Origin: Rhyacichthys aspro
Taxonomy: Eukaryota; Chordata; Actinopteri; Gobiiformes; Rhyacichthyidae
DNA length: 64,000 nucleotides
Assembly: GCA_036850595.1 (NCBI GenBank)
Contig: CM072170.1
Span: forward strand, 18,203,136 to 18,267,135
Reading direction: 5' to 3'
Shown: positions 52,320-63,119 of the stretch, in pieces
How the letters are laid out: each line of letters begins with the position of its first letter
How positions within the stretch are numbered: position 1 is the first letter of the stretch
Notes under the pieces: generated by a model
Databases searched by the model: none
What the model saw: only the letters and a program-made list of their open reading frames with translations
What the model was told of the DNA's origin: nothing
Made by a program: the position numbers and the translations under genes

Positions 52320-55300
52320 TCAGCCTGTTCCAGTTGTCTTTGATATTAACTTTTGAAGCTGTGTTTCCAGATCTTTGGATGTCTCTTCATCCTGGAAAAT
52401 AAATGCTTGGATTAGTGTGACGCTCCAAGGCTGATCAAAAACCCATGTGGCTCGTTGACGTACATGAACAGTGCTGGGAGTGGTCTTCTGTGCCTGCTCC
52501 ATCCATTCAGTGGCCTCCGAGAGGTTTCCCAGCTCCTGATGACACTACGAGCCAAACGACAGGAGTCAGTGCGAAAACCCCTCAGACATAAATGTAGTGT
52601 GTTTTGTTGCCCTCACCATGGCTATGTAAAGTCGGACTGTCTTTGAGAAACCGGGACTCAGCTCCTCTGCCTATTCAACAAAACACCGTTTTCCCAATTT
52701 ACACTCAAAAATAACAAGCTCATAAACACTCAACATCAGCAACATGAATCCAAATTGCATTAGAATATAACATAACTACTGGTATTTCTCTAATACACAT
52801 ATTTAAAATTGTCATTGTGTACTGTTATAATGAAGTTATTTTACCAAATAGATTGTGATTTTCAGTCAGTTCGGTCATAATTATGGCTGCAGATTTTCAG
52901 CGGTGCAGTGGTGTAGTACCTTGAGGAAGTTCTCCAGAGCATCGTGCAGAGAGGAGCTAGGAGTGTTCTTGTACAATGCAGCAGCAGCCTTCTGTTCCAG
53001 CCAGTCTAGAGAGGAAACCTGCATACAAGGACTCATTCATGTCCAAAGTCTGGCTCGAGCAACTAATAATGGCCCAAAGTGAAAATTCATATGACAAACC
53101 ACCATTTATTCTATTGTGGTAGACCACAAAGATATAAAACAGAGGGTATAGAATGGCTGAAAATAATATAAATTTTTAGGTTTTAAAAGAATATATCTAT
53201 GTTTTACAAATACAATTAAAAAGTATAATGCAACCTGAAAACAAATGAGAAAGTGAGAAAAAGATATTAGTCTGACCTGGTAGCACCACTTGCCCAGCAG
53301 ATAGAAACACATGGGCTCACTGTAGGTGAGCGCTAGGGCCCGGTCCAGATGCTCCTGAGAGAACAGAACACAACCAATGTCATTCTCAACACAGCCATTA
53401 AATGAAATCCTCTAAGAGGCTGTTCACACAATAACGCATTTTTGCCGAAACTGCAATGTTTCAGTTGTGGACTGGCCTCTTGTTTGCATGAGAACAGTGT
53501 TTTCACTCTACACAAACGCTAACTGTTGAGTCTGGTTAAAGAGGTGTTTTTGTTGAGGCTGCTGCTCTGCTCTCGTGTAAAACAGTGTACTCATGAATGT
53601 ATTAACAGAACAAGATACTGAAAGAGAAAAAAAAAACATGGCCGCCTATTATTTTCAACAGACATTTCTCATTGCACGCATGGACGTATAATAAGAGCTG
53701 GATAAGGCACTGCCGCCTTTTCCCTGCCACCAATTTGATTAGTTGCCACTCGAGGTATTGCAAAGAATTTTTGCAACGATTTTTCCCTTAGACCACCAAA
53801 TAAAAACTAACATCTGGTATTTGGCTGACAGGACACATACAAAATGGTCGGATTCTGTAGCGTTTATAGTCTATTTTCATATCCTGGACTTTTTCTCTGT
53901 TAAAAATCTTTAAATTTGCAAAAAATTTAATTGTTTATGACATCAATTAAGCGCCTTCGCATCCATTGATCAGAACAGATCAAATGGTGAGTAAAACACA
54001 AGACCACATGTGCTGTAGTGTGCCTGCTATATGGGCCGCATTACGAGGAAGCCAAAAACTTTTTTGAAAATATTGGGCGGCCATTTTTTTTTTACTCATC
54101 CAGTATCCTGTTCTAATATTACATTCATAATTGCACACCAAAAAAGTTTTTGGCTTCCGGATTTATTTCTGCGCTATTTGCGTGCTAGAGTGGTAAAGTC
54201 ATAAAACAAGAAGTTATTTTTAGTGAATTTAAGAACTTTTAAGAGTGAAAAAGTCCAGGATATGAAAATAGACAATAAACACTACAAAATCCAACATTTT
54301 TAGTAGTAGTAGGTGCCTTGTCAGACGCAACACGTATGTGCAAGCAATGTCTCTATAGAAGAGGGGGTAGAAAAAGTAACAAAAAGAAAACCCACCCCTT
54401 ACGGGACTGGCATATGTACTGGTCTGGCATTTTGTGTGGCTCTGTGTGAACATTGTCATGTAGGGGCGGTTTACACGAGAACGCTGCTCAAGAATTCACA
54501 ACAGACAGGCCACTTCACAATTCACACTGTCAATGTTACGACATAACGTTACAAGACAATCCACGTTCACATAGAGCCACACAAAATACAGAATCATTGC
54601 GGATCCTGAGTTACCTTCATTATGTGGCTGCTCTTCAGTTTGCAGTGCATGCTCTCGTGTTCAGACGTCAGGCCTGTTACCAATGCAAACCTGCCCCCAA
54701 TGTAAGAGAAAGAAGTGTTCACAGCAGGGTTGTGATTTAAGATGATTCCACACTTCCACATCTTACCATTTGTGACAGTCTATGTTCAGTCCATTCTTAT
54801 TCAGAGCGAGTTCTGCCTCCTCCAAACCTGCAACAATACACCATATTAGCAGCTAACACCTTTGATATACACTATATTGCCAAAAGTATTGGGTGGTCTG
54901 CAGAAAGTCAAGTCCTATTCCCAGCTGCACACCTCTGGTGTCACTTTAAATGCAGACCTTGAGCTAAAACTCATCACCAAACACCATTGACTTGTGCATT
55001 TGGGTGAAGTCATTTAAAGCACTCCCAAAACTGTGGCAACAGAGATGGAAATACAATTTTCAAATACATGAATCATGTTTGCATCTTCTTCTGTTCTAAA
55101 GTAGGGGATGTGCCAATACTTTTGTACGTATGGTGTATGCAAGTCATTGGTGTTTGTTGATGATTTTTGGCCCAAGGTCTGCATTTAAAGTGGCACCAGA
55201 GGTGTACAGATGGGAATAGGACTAGGCTTTCTGCAGACAAATCAACTTCATGGGGTGACCCAATACTGTTGGCCATATAGTGTATATCAGACCGGCAGTT

Positions 55301-58300
55301 GGTTTGGTTTATTTACAGTTAAACTTTGGTGATGAAGCAGTGAACTATATTTTACCTCCCATGTCAGCCAACAGTGCCCCCCACTGTTGCGTGACAGAGT
55401 TGTCTCACATTTCTACAGTTACACAAACACTCACATCATCTGCTTCAAGGTAACATTTGTTTCATCCAGCCTCCCTAAAGACTACAGTTCTGCTCCAGGT
55501 CAAACATGCCTGAAGTTGTAGGCATGGATAAGTTGTCCAGAGAAGCCCTTCTAAGGGAAAAGTATTCAGATGGACAATGACACTGCGACATTGCAATGAA
55601 TAACTGTTTTGTCGTTCTGTTCACCTACAGGTAGTCCAAAGACTAGTCTTCAAATGGTCTCATTGTCAGGAATAGAAAGTATCCATTAAGAAGAAATAAA
55701 AAAACCTATAGAACTCTGCTGATTATGATGAGTTGTAAAATTGGCAACAGAGCAACTGCACAAAGCTGTTTTTTGGAGAAAAGATTTCTTTGTGTTTTCT
55801 GAGGCAAAGTTAACTCTTATTATCTTATTATCTTTCATACCACCACACATTCATATATTAAAGTCTAGGGCATGTGGCTCCTGATTTTCCCTAGAAAGAG
55901 GGCAAGCATACGTTACAGCCATAGTATCTTAATGTACCATTCTAACGTGCTGCATGTTCCTGTGCAAAGTATGAAATGTTTGTTAACCTTTTAGTAGTTC
56001 TTTGAAAACCTTTAAAATTGTGGTATTTTGCTGAGAATATGTCGGTACGATGATGTGATGTCTGTAACCATGTGTTTTGACTCACCCTGCTGTGCGAAGG
56101 CCCTCCTTTCCTGTTGGTTCTCAGTGGACCAGTACATGTCGCTGTAGGCTCGGGCCAGACGCCACAGAAACTCTCTGTTGTCTCCATACTGAGCACAAAC
56201 ACGCAAAACCTCACGTTAGAGCTGCATAGTTGCTTCAGCAGTTTAAAAATGTGTTAGACCCATCTCTCATTGGTCTTTAACACTAATTAAGCAGATACGT
56301 TGGTTGTTGTTGTATTTACATTGATTTGCTCATTTGTGTGTACATTTATGTAACTTGTACAGCACTTTGGTCTGAGGTTGTTTAAATGTGCTGCAGAAAT
56401 AAACACTTAATATTAACTTTAATTTAAATGGTGATGAGACCAGTATTTATTCTGTCCACAATCAAATGTGAAAGTTAAGTAAATATTTATTTGATCATAT
56501 TACTTAATAACTATTTACATGCTTGCAAAACCCTAAAAGCCACAATGTAAAGTCATGATGTAATGCACATAATCAGAATAACAATGCATGTATTTTAAAT
56601 GCACTTGTGAAATGAGATCTCACACAAAGCCTCTTCAAAACCGCCCCCTACTGACCTGTGTCCTTAGTGGAAATGTGGTTATATTGAGAGAAAGCAGAGA
56701 TAAAGGTTTCTAGCCCCCTTGTGGACAAACCCTGGTCCTGCTACTCACCTCAACTCTACTATCCCGCAGCAGTCTGTAGCCCTCTGCCTTCAGGCTGGAG
56801 TCTCCTGTGTGCAGAATATCACTCTGGGCCAGCAGCAAAGCCAGCTCTCCACTGGGGACCTCCGTCACCAGCTGTAGGACCCCCATGTCCCTCTCCCTTG
56901 AGCCCCTGTCCTCCACCCCGGGATCCCTGTCCTCCTCCAGGTCCTCATCCTGGGAGTCCTCCTGGCGCAGGGTGAGAACCGTGGCACAGCTCTGGTCCTC
57001 TTCCTCCTCAGACTCCTGCTCGGGCTCCCGTTCACCCTCCTCTCGGTCTGTGTCCCGGTCCGTGTAGTCCGACTCGGCGTATGCTGTTGAGTACCTGGGA
57101 CAGTACAGAGAGGTGATGAGCAGACGTTCAAATAAACAGATACTGGTTGACTTTGCAGCCAAGGTAGAGTGAATTACAGTGGTCCCTTGCTATAGCGCGG
57201 TTCACCTTTCGCGGGCTCGCTATTTCGCAGATTTATTTAGTGCAATTTTGCATGCTTTTTTTTTTTTACAGTGTATGAACGCGCTTTGTGTTCTGCGTCC
57301 TGATTGGCTAAGGGAGAACTCGTGCATTGTGTTCTGCGTCCTGATTGGCTAAGGGAGAACTCGCGCATTGTGTTCTGCGTCCTGATTGGCTAAGGGACTG
57401 TAGACCATTGTCAATCAATCTCCTCCGTGCCGTGTCTCCTGTACAGTACAGAATGCGTTCGGCTTGCCAAATTTACATAAATGTTCGATCGCTAGCAGTG
57501 TGACTCTGAAGTGCTGTGTGTTTGCAAGTTTTCTCCCCGACAAAACCCACAATGTCGACGAAACGTTCTGCACCGACAAAGGCACCCACGGTCGCACCAA
57601 TAAAGGCAGAGGAAGATGCTAAGGTTTGAACTTTGAGAGTGTTTAAACAAGAGAGAAATGTGAGAAAATGTTAATGCCTGTCTGAGAAAAGTGTATAAAG
57701 TGTGTGGTGAGGGGTTTTACAGCCTTAAAACATATAGAATAATTGTAAAAAATAAAGCTGAGCACTTCACAGATTTCGCCTATTGCGGGTTATTTTTGGA
57801 ACGTAACCCCCGCGATAAACAAGGGACCACTGTATATCAAATACATAGTTACTGCACTTTTTTCTTTAAAAGTAAATTCTCTTGATTGCAAAGCATATTA
57901 TACATTATAAGTATCTCCATCACTGTTTTGTTACACTGCTAACGCCCTACAGTTCTCTTCATTTATCTCCTGGTGCATCTCGGCTGTACTTAAATAAACC
58001 AATAAACTTGCATTTTATGATCAAGTGATTTGTCATATTTTAGTAGTCTATTTGGATTACAAAACAATGATTTTTTTCACTATGAACCAGAGTGCTTTAA
58101 AATTATTCTGTAGCTATTTGTGATATTAGTGTGAATGAAACCCACCCGCCTTCGCTGGTCTCCTCGTATGCACTGGCCATGCCCTGACTGGCAGTGAAGT
58201 ATATGGAGCTGGAGCTGGTGGAGTCTGTGCGCTCTCGGTGGATGAGGTGGCGTCGGCGGCGAACACGCTGGCTGTCCTCCACACCTTTCCTACAACCAAC

Positions 58301-59672
58301 AACAATGAGAGGTCATTAGTGGCGATTTATTTTATGTTTTTTCTTACCTAAAATACATACATACAGAAAAATGGCAATGCTTTTGTGATGTTGCCTGGAA
58401 CTACTTCTCGTAATTCTACAGTTGTGTTTTGGTTTTAAGGATTGGATTTTAATGAAGGTTTAATTTCATTATTTATGTAATTGAAAAGCACTTGGTTGTT
58501 GTAAAGGATAACTCCACTTGTTGATTAATTCTATCTCTGTGATGTTAACAATAGTCTTTTTTAACCTACAGGTCTGGATGTAGGCTGTAGGTGCCCTTAC
58601 ATTAATATTCATATACATCATTCAATTTGTAGATGAGTTTATGTGAGTGGTCATCTACATGAAGATGCTCACAACTCATGAGACAAACAGAGAGAAAACT
58701 GAACAAGTTGGTGTGCAGTTTTGTGGCATTTCCGGGGGTTAAGAGCATAACTATTAGACACTGCTGTCCTACTTGACGTCCTGAATGATCTGCAGAGCAA
58801 TGTCCTGGAGGCTGCCCCGGAGCTCGGCCACCTCAGAGCGCAGTGAAGCCACACAGTTCAGAACCTGGTCCAGCTGGTTCCTGAGCTCCACCTGCTGCTC
58901 TGGAGACAAACCCTGGACCACAGCCTCAACCGCAGCCAGGGCCTGCTGCTGGGCCTCCGCCTCTGCAACATATACCAGCATCTGCAGTCACACTCTCGTT
59001 TCATCCTAAATAGACGGTAATATTGTCTCATGGTACATCCACATGAGGTGTTATTGTTCATTTTTATGGAATGTTAAAACTGTTTAAGACATCTTGAAAG
59101 ATTTAGTTTTAAAATGTGCAAGAAAGAAAGTAATGTTGTAAAATGCATTTAAAAGTTAGAGCTTCACAATATATCAAAATCCCTATAGGAATATGGATGT
59201 GCACAATAAATACTTTAAACTGCAATGAAGCCGTCCTTATAAGTGTGCTTTAAGTCCCACCATCGTGAGAACTATCATCTGGTTCAGTTAATATGTGAGT
59301 TGCGATTTTTATTTTAAAATACGTATTTTTTTAAATAAGTAAAAGATTGGTTAAACATTGCAAAGGCACTTGACAGTGAACATTACGAAGTCCTGTTTTG
59401 GCCTGATAGGTGTATAGCGAGCTGACTGATGGACACTGGGTGAGAGCAGAGTGTGGGCACTTACCCTGTTCATCCAGCGCCTCCCTCAAGAGCAGCGCCG
59501 CTCCATCTGCGCTCTCCCGTAGCCGTGGAGGATCAGGCCGGGCCCCCACAGCCAGTCTCTGGAACCTTCTCCTACTCACCTCCCTATATATAATGAAGGC
59601 TAACAAGCCCAGTCCAGTCGTGGCGCCCACTGCGAGACCTATCAAACCGTTCCTCCCGAGCGAAGTGTTCAT
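52320..59672 (-). CDS. rmdn3: Regulator of microtubule dynamics 3 (PTPIP51)
   Basis: Twelve exons on the minus strand (59465-59672, 58773-58962, 58146-58289, 56749-57094, 56086-56188, 54767-54827, 54615-54690, 53277-53354, 52920-53018, 52617-52670, 52464-52544, 52320-52391), all phase-compatible, encode about 503 residues; human RMDN3 has 470. A membrane segment lies at about residues 9-29 (GLIGLAVGATTGLGLLAFII), then a helical segment in exon 2 likely to be a coiled coil, then SSSIYFTAS (about 159-167), which matches the phospho-FFAT motif of human RMDN3 that binds VAP proteins. Next comes EGGYSTAYAESD, a long acidic stretch in exon 4, and the TPR-like domain beginning with FLWRLARAYSDMY and ending YLLGKWCYQ... 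ALENFLKAEEL. It tethers ER to the outer mitochondrial membrane and supports lipid and calcium exchange. RMDN3 and not RMDN2 is chosen for the FFAT-like block and for adjacency to rad51. The ATG at 59672 is chosen because the membrane anchor follows at once. Confidence 0.93.
53410..54590. repeat. Fold-back (palindromic) region in rmdn3 intron 7
   Basis: Nested inverted repeats. A left arm near 53835-53905 (with TCATATCCTGGACTTTTTC) pairs with a right arm near 54240-54310 (GAAAAAGTCCAGGATATGA) over roughly 75 imperfect bases. Inside, GGAAGCCAAAAACTTTTTT at 54047-54065 is perfectly complementary to 54140-54158. To the right, TTTTGTGTGGCTCTGTGTGA near 54430 pairs with the segment ending at about 54590. 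It reads as one or more long-TIR miniature transposons nested in each other; the outer ends are not firmly placed. Confidence 0.6.
54864..55289. mobile_element. Palindromic long-TIR miniature transposon
   Basis: The left end GATATACACTATATTGCCAA is matched at the right end by the reverse complement of GGCCATATAGTGTATATC, and the two halves stay roughly complementary to the middle (for example the CTTTAAATGCAGACCTTG part against the CAAGGTCTGCATTTAAAG part). The CACTATATTGCCAAAAGTATT terminus is a very common fish DNA-transposon end. The probable target duplication is TA. It lies in rmdn3 intron 5 and encodes nothing. Confidence 0.7.
55290..56085. other. Rest of rmdn3 intron 5
   Basis: About 0.8 kb of intron between the palindromic element and exon 5. 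Nothing recognised. Confidence 0.7.
56345..56410. repeat. Retroposon-like tail fragment
   Basis: TGTACAGCACTTTGGTCTGA followed by AAATGTGCTGCAGAAATAAA resembles the 3' tail of fish SINE/LINE-type repeats, related in plan to the tail at 5741-6055. Confidence 0.4.
57177..57832. mobile_element. Tigger/pogo-like non-autonomous transposon
   Basis: The element starts CAGTGGTCCCTTGCTATAGC and ends AACAAGGGACCACTG, flanked by TA on both sides (57175-57176 and 57833-57834). CAGT-type ends with TA duplication and the CGCGATA / CGAAA-TCTGCGAA sub-terminal text are those of Tigger-like (pogo) mariner relatives. On the plus strand at 57552 a short frame, MSTKRSAPTKAPTVAPIKAE, looks like the very start of a pogo-type transposase, ending after about 25 codons. 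This suggests an internally deleted copy. It lies in rmdn3 intron 3. Confidence 0.75.
57288..57404. repeat. Three 41-bp tandem repeats inside the Tigger-like element
   Basis: Units start at 57288, 57329 and 57370. Each begins GTGTTCTGCGTCCTGATTGG and continues CTAAGGGA. Each therefore carries an inverted CCAAT box (ATTGG). The third unit diverges after CTAAGGGA. Confidence 0.85.
57833..58145. other. Rest of rmdn3 intron 3
   Basis: AT-rich intron sequence between the Tigger-like element and exon 3, with nothing recognised. Confidence 0.7.
58290..58772. other. rmdn3 intron 2
   Basis: A 483-bp intron with GT-AG ends in gene orientation. Nothing recognised. Confidence 0.75.
58963..59464. other. 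rmdn3 intron 1
   Basis: A 502-bp intron with GT-AG ends in gene orientation. Nothing recognised. Confidence 0.75.
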
Positions 59673-59908
59673 TTTTCCACAATCGGTGAGCCAACAGCTG
59701 GGCGATGACTGGTCTGACACAGTTCTTTACAGTGTCACACACCTTTTACAATGGCCATGTTCAATTCCACTGACTGACAGAGAAAGTGATTAAAGAAGAT
59801 AGCCTTACGGTCAACAATTGTCAGTCTGCCTGACTAAACATTTGTGCGTACATGTAGCTATATCATTAGCCTCTCGATGCTATCACATTAGGCATTTAGC
59901 AAACAACG

Positions 59909-59916
59909 ACTTCCGG
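59909..59916. promoter_or_regulatory. ETS/GABP-type site upstream of rmdn3
   Basis: ACTTCCGG, the strong ETS/GABP core, about 240 bp upstream of the rmdn3 start codon. Common in promoters of mitochondrial-protein genes; role inferred. Confidence 0.45.
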
Positions 59917-61220
59917 TGGTCTTTTCCCCTTGAATGGCGCCTTCCGTTAGAAATAATATTAAACACAAGTCACAGCACCGCTCCTTAAAACAATTTATCG
60001 GTTGCCACGACTCACTTATAGAATGTATAAATAACCATTTATGAGCGCATGTCTACGCCGCTTTGTGCAAACATCGCTCCTCTCTCACTCTGGTCCTCTG
60101 CTCAGGCTCACTTTGCCCCTCCTCCCCCGCTCAGCTGGAGCAGACCACATTCTATGGAGGAGACGTTGCTGTGTGTCTACCATTGACGGTAAAAATAACG
60201 TCAGTGGTGTCTACCAACCGTGCGTCCCCGGGATGGCGAAAAGGAAAGGAACTACTTCGCAACGATATACTTTTTTTTTTTTCAAATAGATGTGTTCACA
60301 AACAAAACGGTTAAAATGTAAATTTCTCAGTTCTGCAATTATGTTTGCTTTGTTGAAATATTTGCCTAAAATATTTGTCCTGTGTATTATTACGATCTTG
60401 ATCATCTTATTAAAGGCAAAATGACAAAAAATATCCTTCAATGAAATTTAAAATATAAAGTATGGATATCGGCAGCAAAACCAAAATACCAGAATTTTCA
60501 GTATCGCCCACCCTCACCTGTTGGAGCAGACGGAGCACCTCATTGCTTTCTGTCAACGTAGCGTCCTTGTATGGGAGGCCGTATAGGGTGTAACACAATG
60601 AAAAAGTGCAAATACACAGCTAAAGTCACACTCTTACACAATGAATGCTAGCACATACACAGCAAGTAGCACGATACACTATGAAAATCCTACAAATACA
60701 CAATAAAAGTGCACATATACGTCTTACAAGTTAGAAGTCTGTGCGCACACATTGAACGCTTCACTAACATATAAATTGCGCATACACAATGCATATTGAC
60801 ACGCTCATGTATTTCCACACACAAAATGCATAAATTGCTTTAGTGGTTTCGCCGCGAAAAGAGATCAGCTCCGGAGATGAATGACTCCCCAGAAGCCCCA
60901 CCACCACCCCCATGGGCAACTAGCCAAGGTAGGAGGCAAAATCATATCATCCTCAACATTCAAAAAGAAACAGTGGCAAGAATTAGAAAACAATTTGGTA
61001 GAAAGAATTAAAAAAAAAGATATAATAGCACTCAAAGCAAGCATATTTCTATTGATTTAAGCCACCAAAGATTAGTGCCTTCTCTCCATGAACTGAAACA
61101 GACTTTAGCTCTCTGTCACTGGGCAGAACAGGACAGAAATACACCATCAGCCCAACCCAAAAACAGCCAAAGCTACATCATACAGTTGCAATAATCACAA
61201 AACTTTCATTTTGTAATTTG

Positions 61221-61390
61221 CATTCATTCATTCATTTAGTCATTCACCTTCTACTGGTCTTCCTGTTAGGGGTCCCTGTCCCTGCAGCCTTGGGCCTGAG
61301 GTGGGGTATACCCTGGACAATGTCCAGTTAGCCACAGGGCCAACACCTGCAGACATAAACTGACAAACAGCCATTCACTCTCACATTCAC
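61221..61390. repeat. Dispersed teleost repeat
   Basis: Starts with an ATTCATTC run, then CTTCTACTGGTCTTCCTG, GGTATACCCTGGACAATGTC, CCACAGGGCCAACACCTGCA and CATTCACTCTCACATTCACT. The order is that of a widespread fish repeat. The copy is diverged. Confidence 0.6.
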
Positions 61391-62072
61391 TAGGGATAGA
61401 TGAATGTCTTTGGATGGTAAAGGCCTAAGTCGTTTGCTGTCTCCTTACTGCTCTGCCACCATGCATTTAATATACATTCTTCTTCTTACAGTGTCAATTT
61501 CCGTCTTTATATTTATATACAGTATCAACTTTTTTTCTTCTGGTGAATGTGTACTGATGTTTTGGTACCATCAGTTCAAACCTAGACAATGGGACAGGAT
61601 ATATTTATACACACCTTACCAGCCAATATGACCTCACACTGGTGTGTACATTTTTTTGTTTTGTTTTTCAAAACACAATGGTAATGTATGAAGCAGAGAT
61701 GAGGTAAAAGTGGCACTTCAGTTGGCCATGAAATTGGGGCTCAATAAATGAATTAAATGAAAGGCACACAGCAAAATAGAGTCAAAAAGCACAAGAGCTC
61801 CTTCACCCACACTGCCATCAGGCTCTACAACACCTTTCTAAAACAGCTGCACTTTTTTTATTTTGGTTATTTTTTTATAACACACAGTGACTAAGAGTTT
61901 CTGTTTCTGTCAGAGAGATGGAAGACCATTAGAAAGCTGAGTGTTGTATTTTCACTCCACACTGCTCTGAATGTCACCACAGATCAGGTGCACTACACAG
62001 AAGTGGGCAGAGAATCATGTTGTTTCAGCATTGATGGCAGATGAAGAAAAGAGCTTTTCAAATTTAGCTTTT

Positions 62073-62606
62073 CTAATCATCTCTGTTTTTCAGTTTCAGC
62101 TTGTGCAGGACCTCCTTGGCGAGCTTCTTGCTGTAGCAGTTGATCCTCCAGTGTCCGGGGATCCACCCCAGCAGAAACCGGTGGGAGTCTGTCCAGGCGA
62201 AAGCAAACATCTCCCTCCACTCTTCCTCCCGCGCCACAAAGTCCACATCCTCATCCACCAATTGCTCCAGTTCAGTGAAATAGTAATTGCCCCCCTCCCC
62301 AGCCCCCACCTACGTACTGGAAATCCATGGCGACCACGTCCTTGCCGTTCCCGGAGAACCAGAAGTTGGCCAGCTTGGTGTCACCGTGGACAATGGTCTT
62401 CGCAGTCGGTGAGAACCCTGTCGATGGGGCTCACTGCCGCTTTGAGCTCAACGTCGTCCATGACTTCCAGCTCATCGGACCGAGTCTCCAGGTGCCAGTA
62501 GGTGCCAACGGGCCACAAGCTGTCAGATTCCACGCCCAGGAACAGAATGTGAAAGTGGACCAGCCAGCTGAGGCAGGCTCTCATCTCTTTGTCTCCAACA
62601 CTTGTC
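62073..62606 (-). pseudogene. Broken EcKinase/CHK-like phosphotransferase fragment
   Basis: On the minus strand an exon-like segment follows CTGTTTAG|G at 62606. It encodes LSWLVHFHILFLGVESDSLW and PVGTYWHLETRSDELEVM in one frame; then, after a frame change near 62400, KTIVHGDTKLANFWFSGNGK and DVVAMDFQYVG; then, after a second change near 62291-62315, NYYFTELEQLVDEDVDF, EEEWREMFAFAWTDSHRFLL and GWIPGHWRINCYSKKLAKEV, ending in a stop at 62073. The order matches the C-terminal half of the ecdysteroid-kinase-like / choline-kinase-like (CHK) fold: HGD-x4-N is the catalytic loop and MDFQ the metal-binding Asp. Frame 1 stops soon after LTDC, and the stretch expected between DFQYVG and YYF (a GGCGMKD-type block of about 25 residues) is absent. 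No N-terminal half was found upstream. I read it as a decayed, truncated copy. Sequencing error could explain the first lesion but hardly the missing block. Confidence 0.65.
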
Positions 62607-63119
62607 CTAAACAGAGACAAGAATGTTTGTTAATGAATTTTATATCTTTCATGAATTCAAAGGGCATAAAAGGAAAGAGCAGAAGTATTACATTTACAGA
62701 TGTCTTTAAAGAATGGACAATATTAAAAATAGGTTTTTCAAAAAAAGCCTCTTGCTTGACCATCTTTGTGATAACCCCAGAAGCAAAAGTTTTTAATGTA
62801 GTGTGAGTTTCCTGCCACCTGGGCTGGAGCCATGGAGCCCACATAATGAAGAGGCAGGGCCGCACTGGCGTAAGGTGACGGCCCGTCCCCTGTGTTGCTC
62901 CGCCCCTGGAGCTGATAAAGGACGGCGCGGCTCGCTGTCCTCGCGGTTAGCTCAATAGCTCCAGGAGTCGTGGGTGAATGGATGCAACATGGCGGAAAGA
63001 GGCAGAGAGCTGCTACGGTTTCAACTCTCTTTACTAACCTAGTGGATTAGTGGAATTAAAGTGCGGTCGTAACGGTGTGTGGGCTCATTAGAAGGAGTCA
63101 GCGACAGGACTGTTTGGTA
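62607..63119. other. Gap and promoter of the last gene
   Basis: From about 62860 the sequence turns GC-rich and holds ATGGCGG (ACATGGCGGAAAG near 62989-63001, a YY1-like context), consistent with a CpG-island promoter for the gene starting at 63120. No coding exon assigned. Confidence 0.5.

Larger units (their letters stand above)
59673..62072. other. rmdn3 promoter side and intergenic region
   Basis: The first 600 bp is CpG-containing and likely holds the rmdn3 promoter. The remainder is AT-rich with one dispersed repeat at 61221-61390. Open frames here are short and unsupported. Confidence 0.55.

Noticed and set aside
56721..57067. Plus-strand open frames across rmdn3 exon 4
   Set aside because: They are the reverse-strand shadow of the acidic, Glu/Asp-rich exon 4.
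57415..57600. Minus-strand 61-codon frame in rmdn3 intron 3
   Set aside because: It lies antisense to the transposase stub inside the Tigger-like element.
60041..60314. Two overlapping plus-strand frames near the rmdn3 promoter
   Set aside because: CpG-rich promoter-side sequence; the frames end in a poly-T run and show no family resemblance.
60517..60598. Minus-strand text YTLYGLPYKDATLTESNEVL followed by a good CAG|GTGAGG donor
   Set aside because: It looks exon-like, but there is no matching acceptor or partner exon and I cannot place it in a family. It might be part of a repeat.
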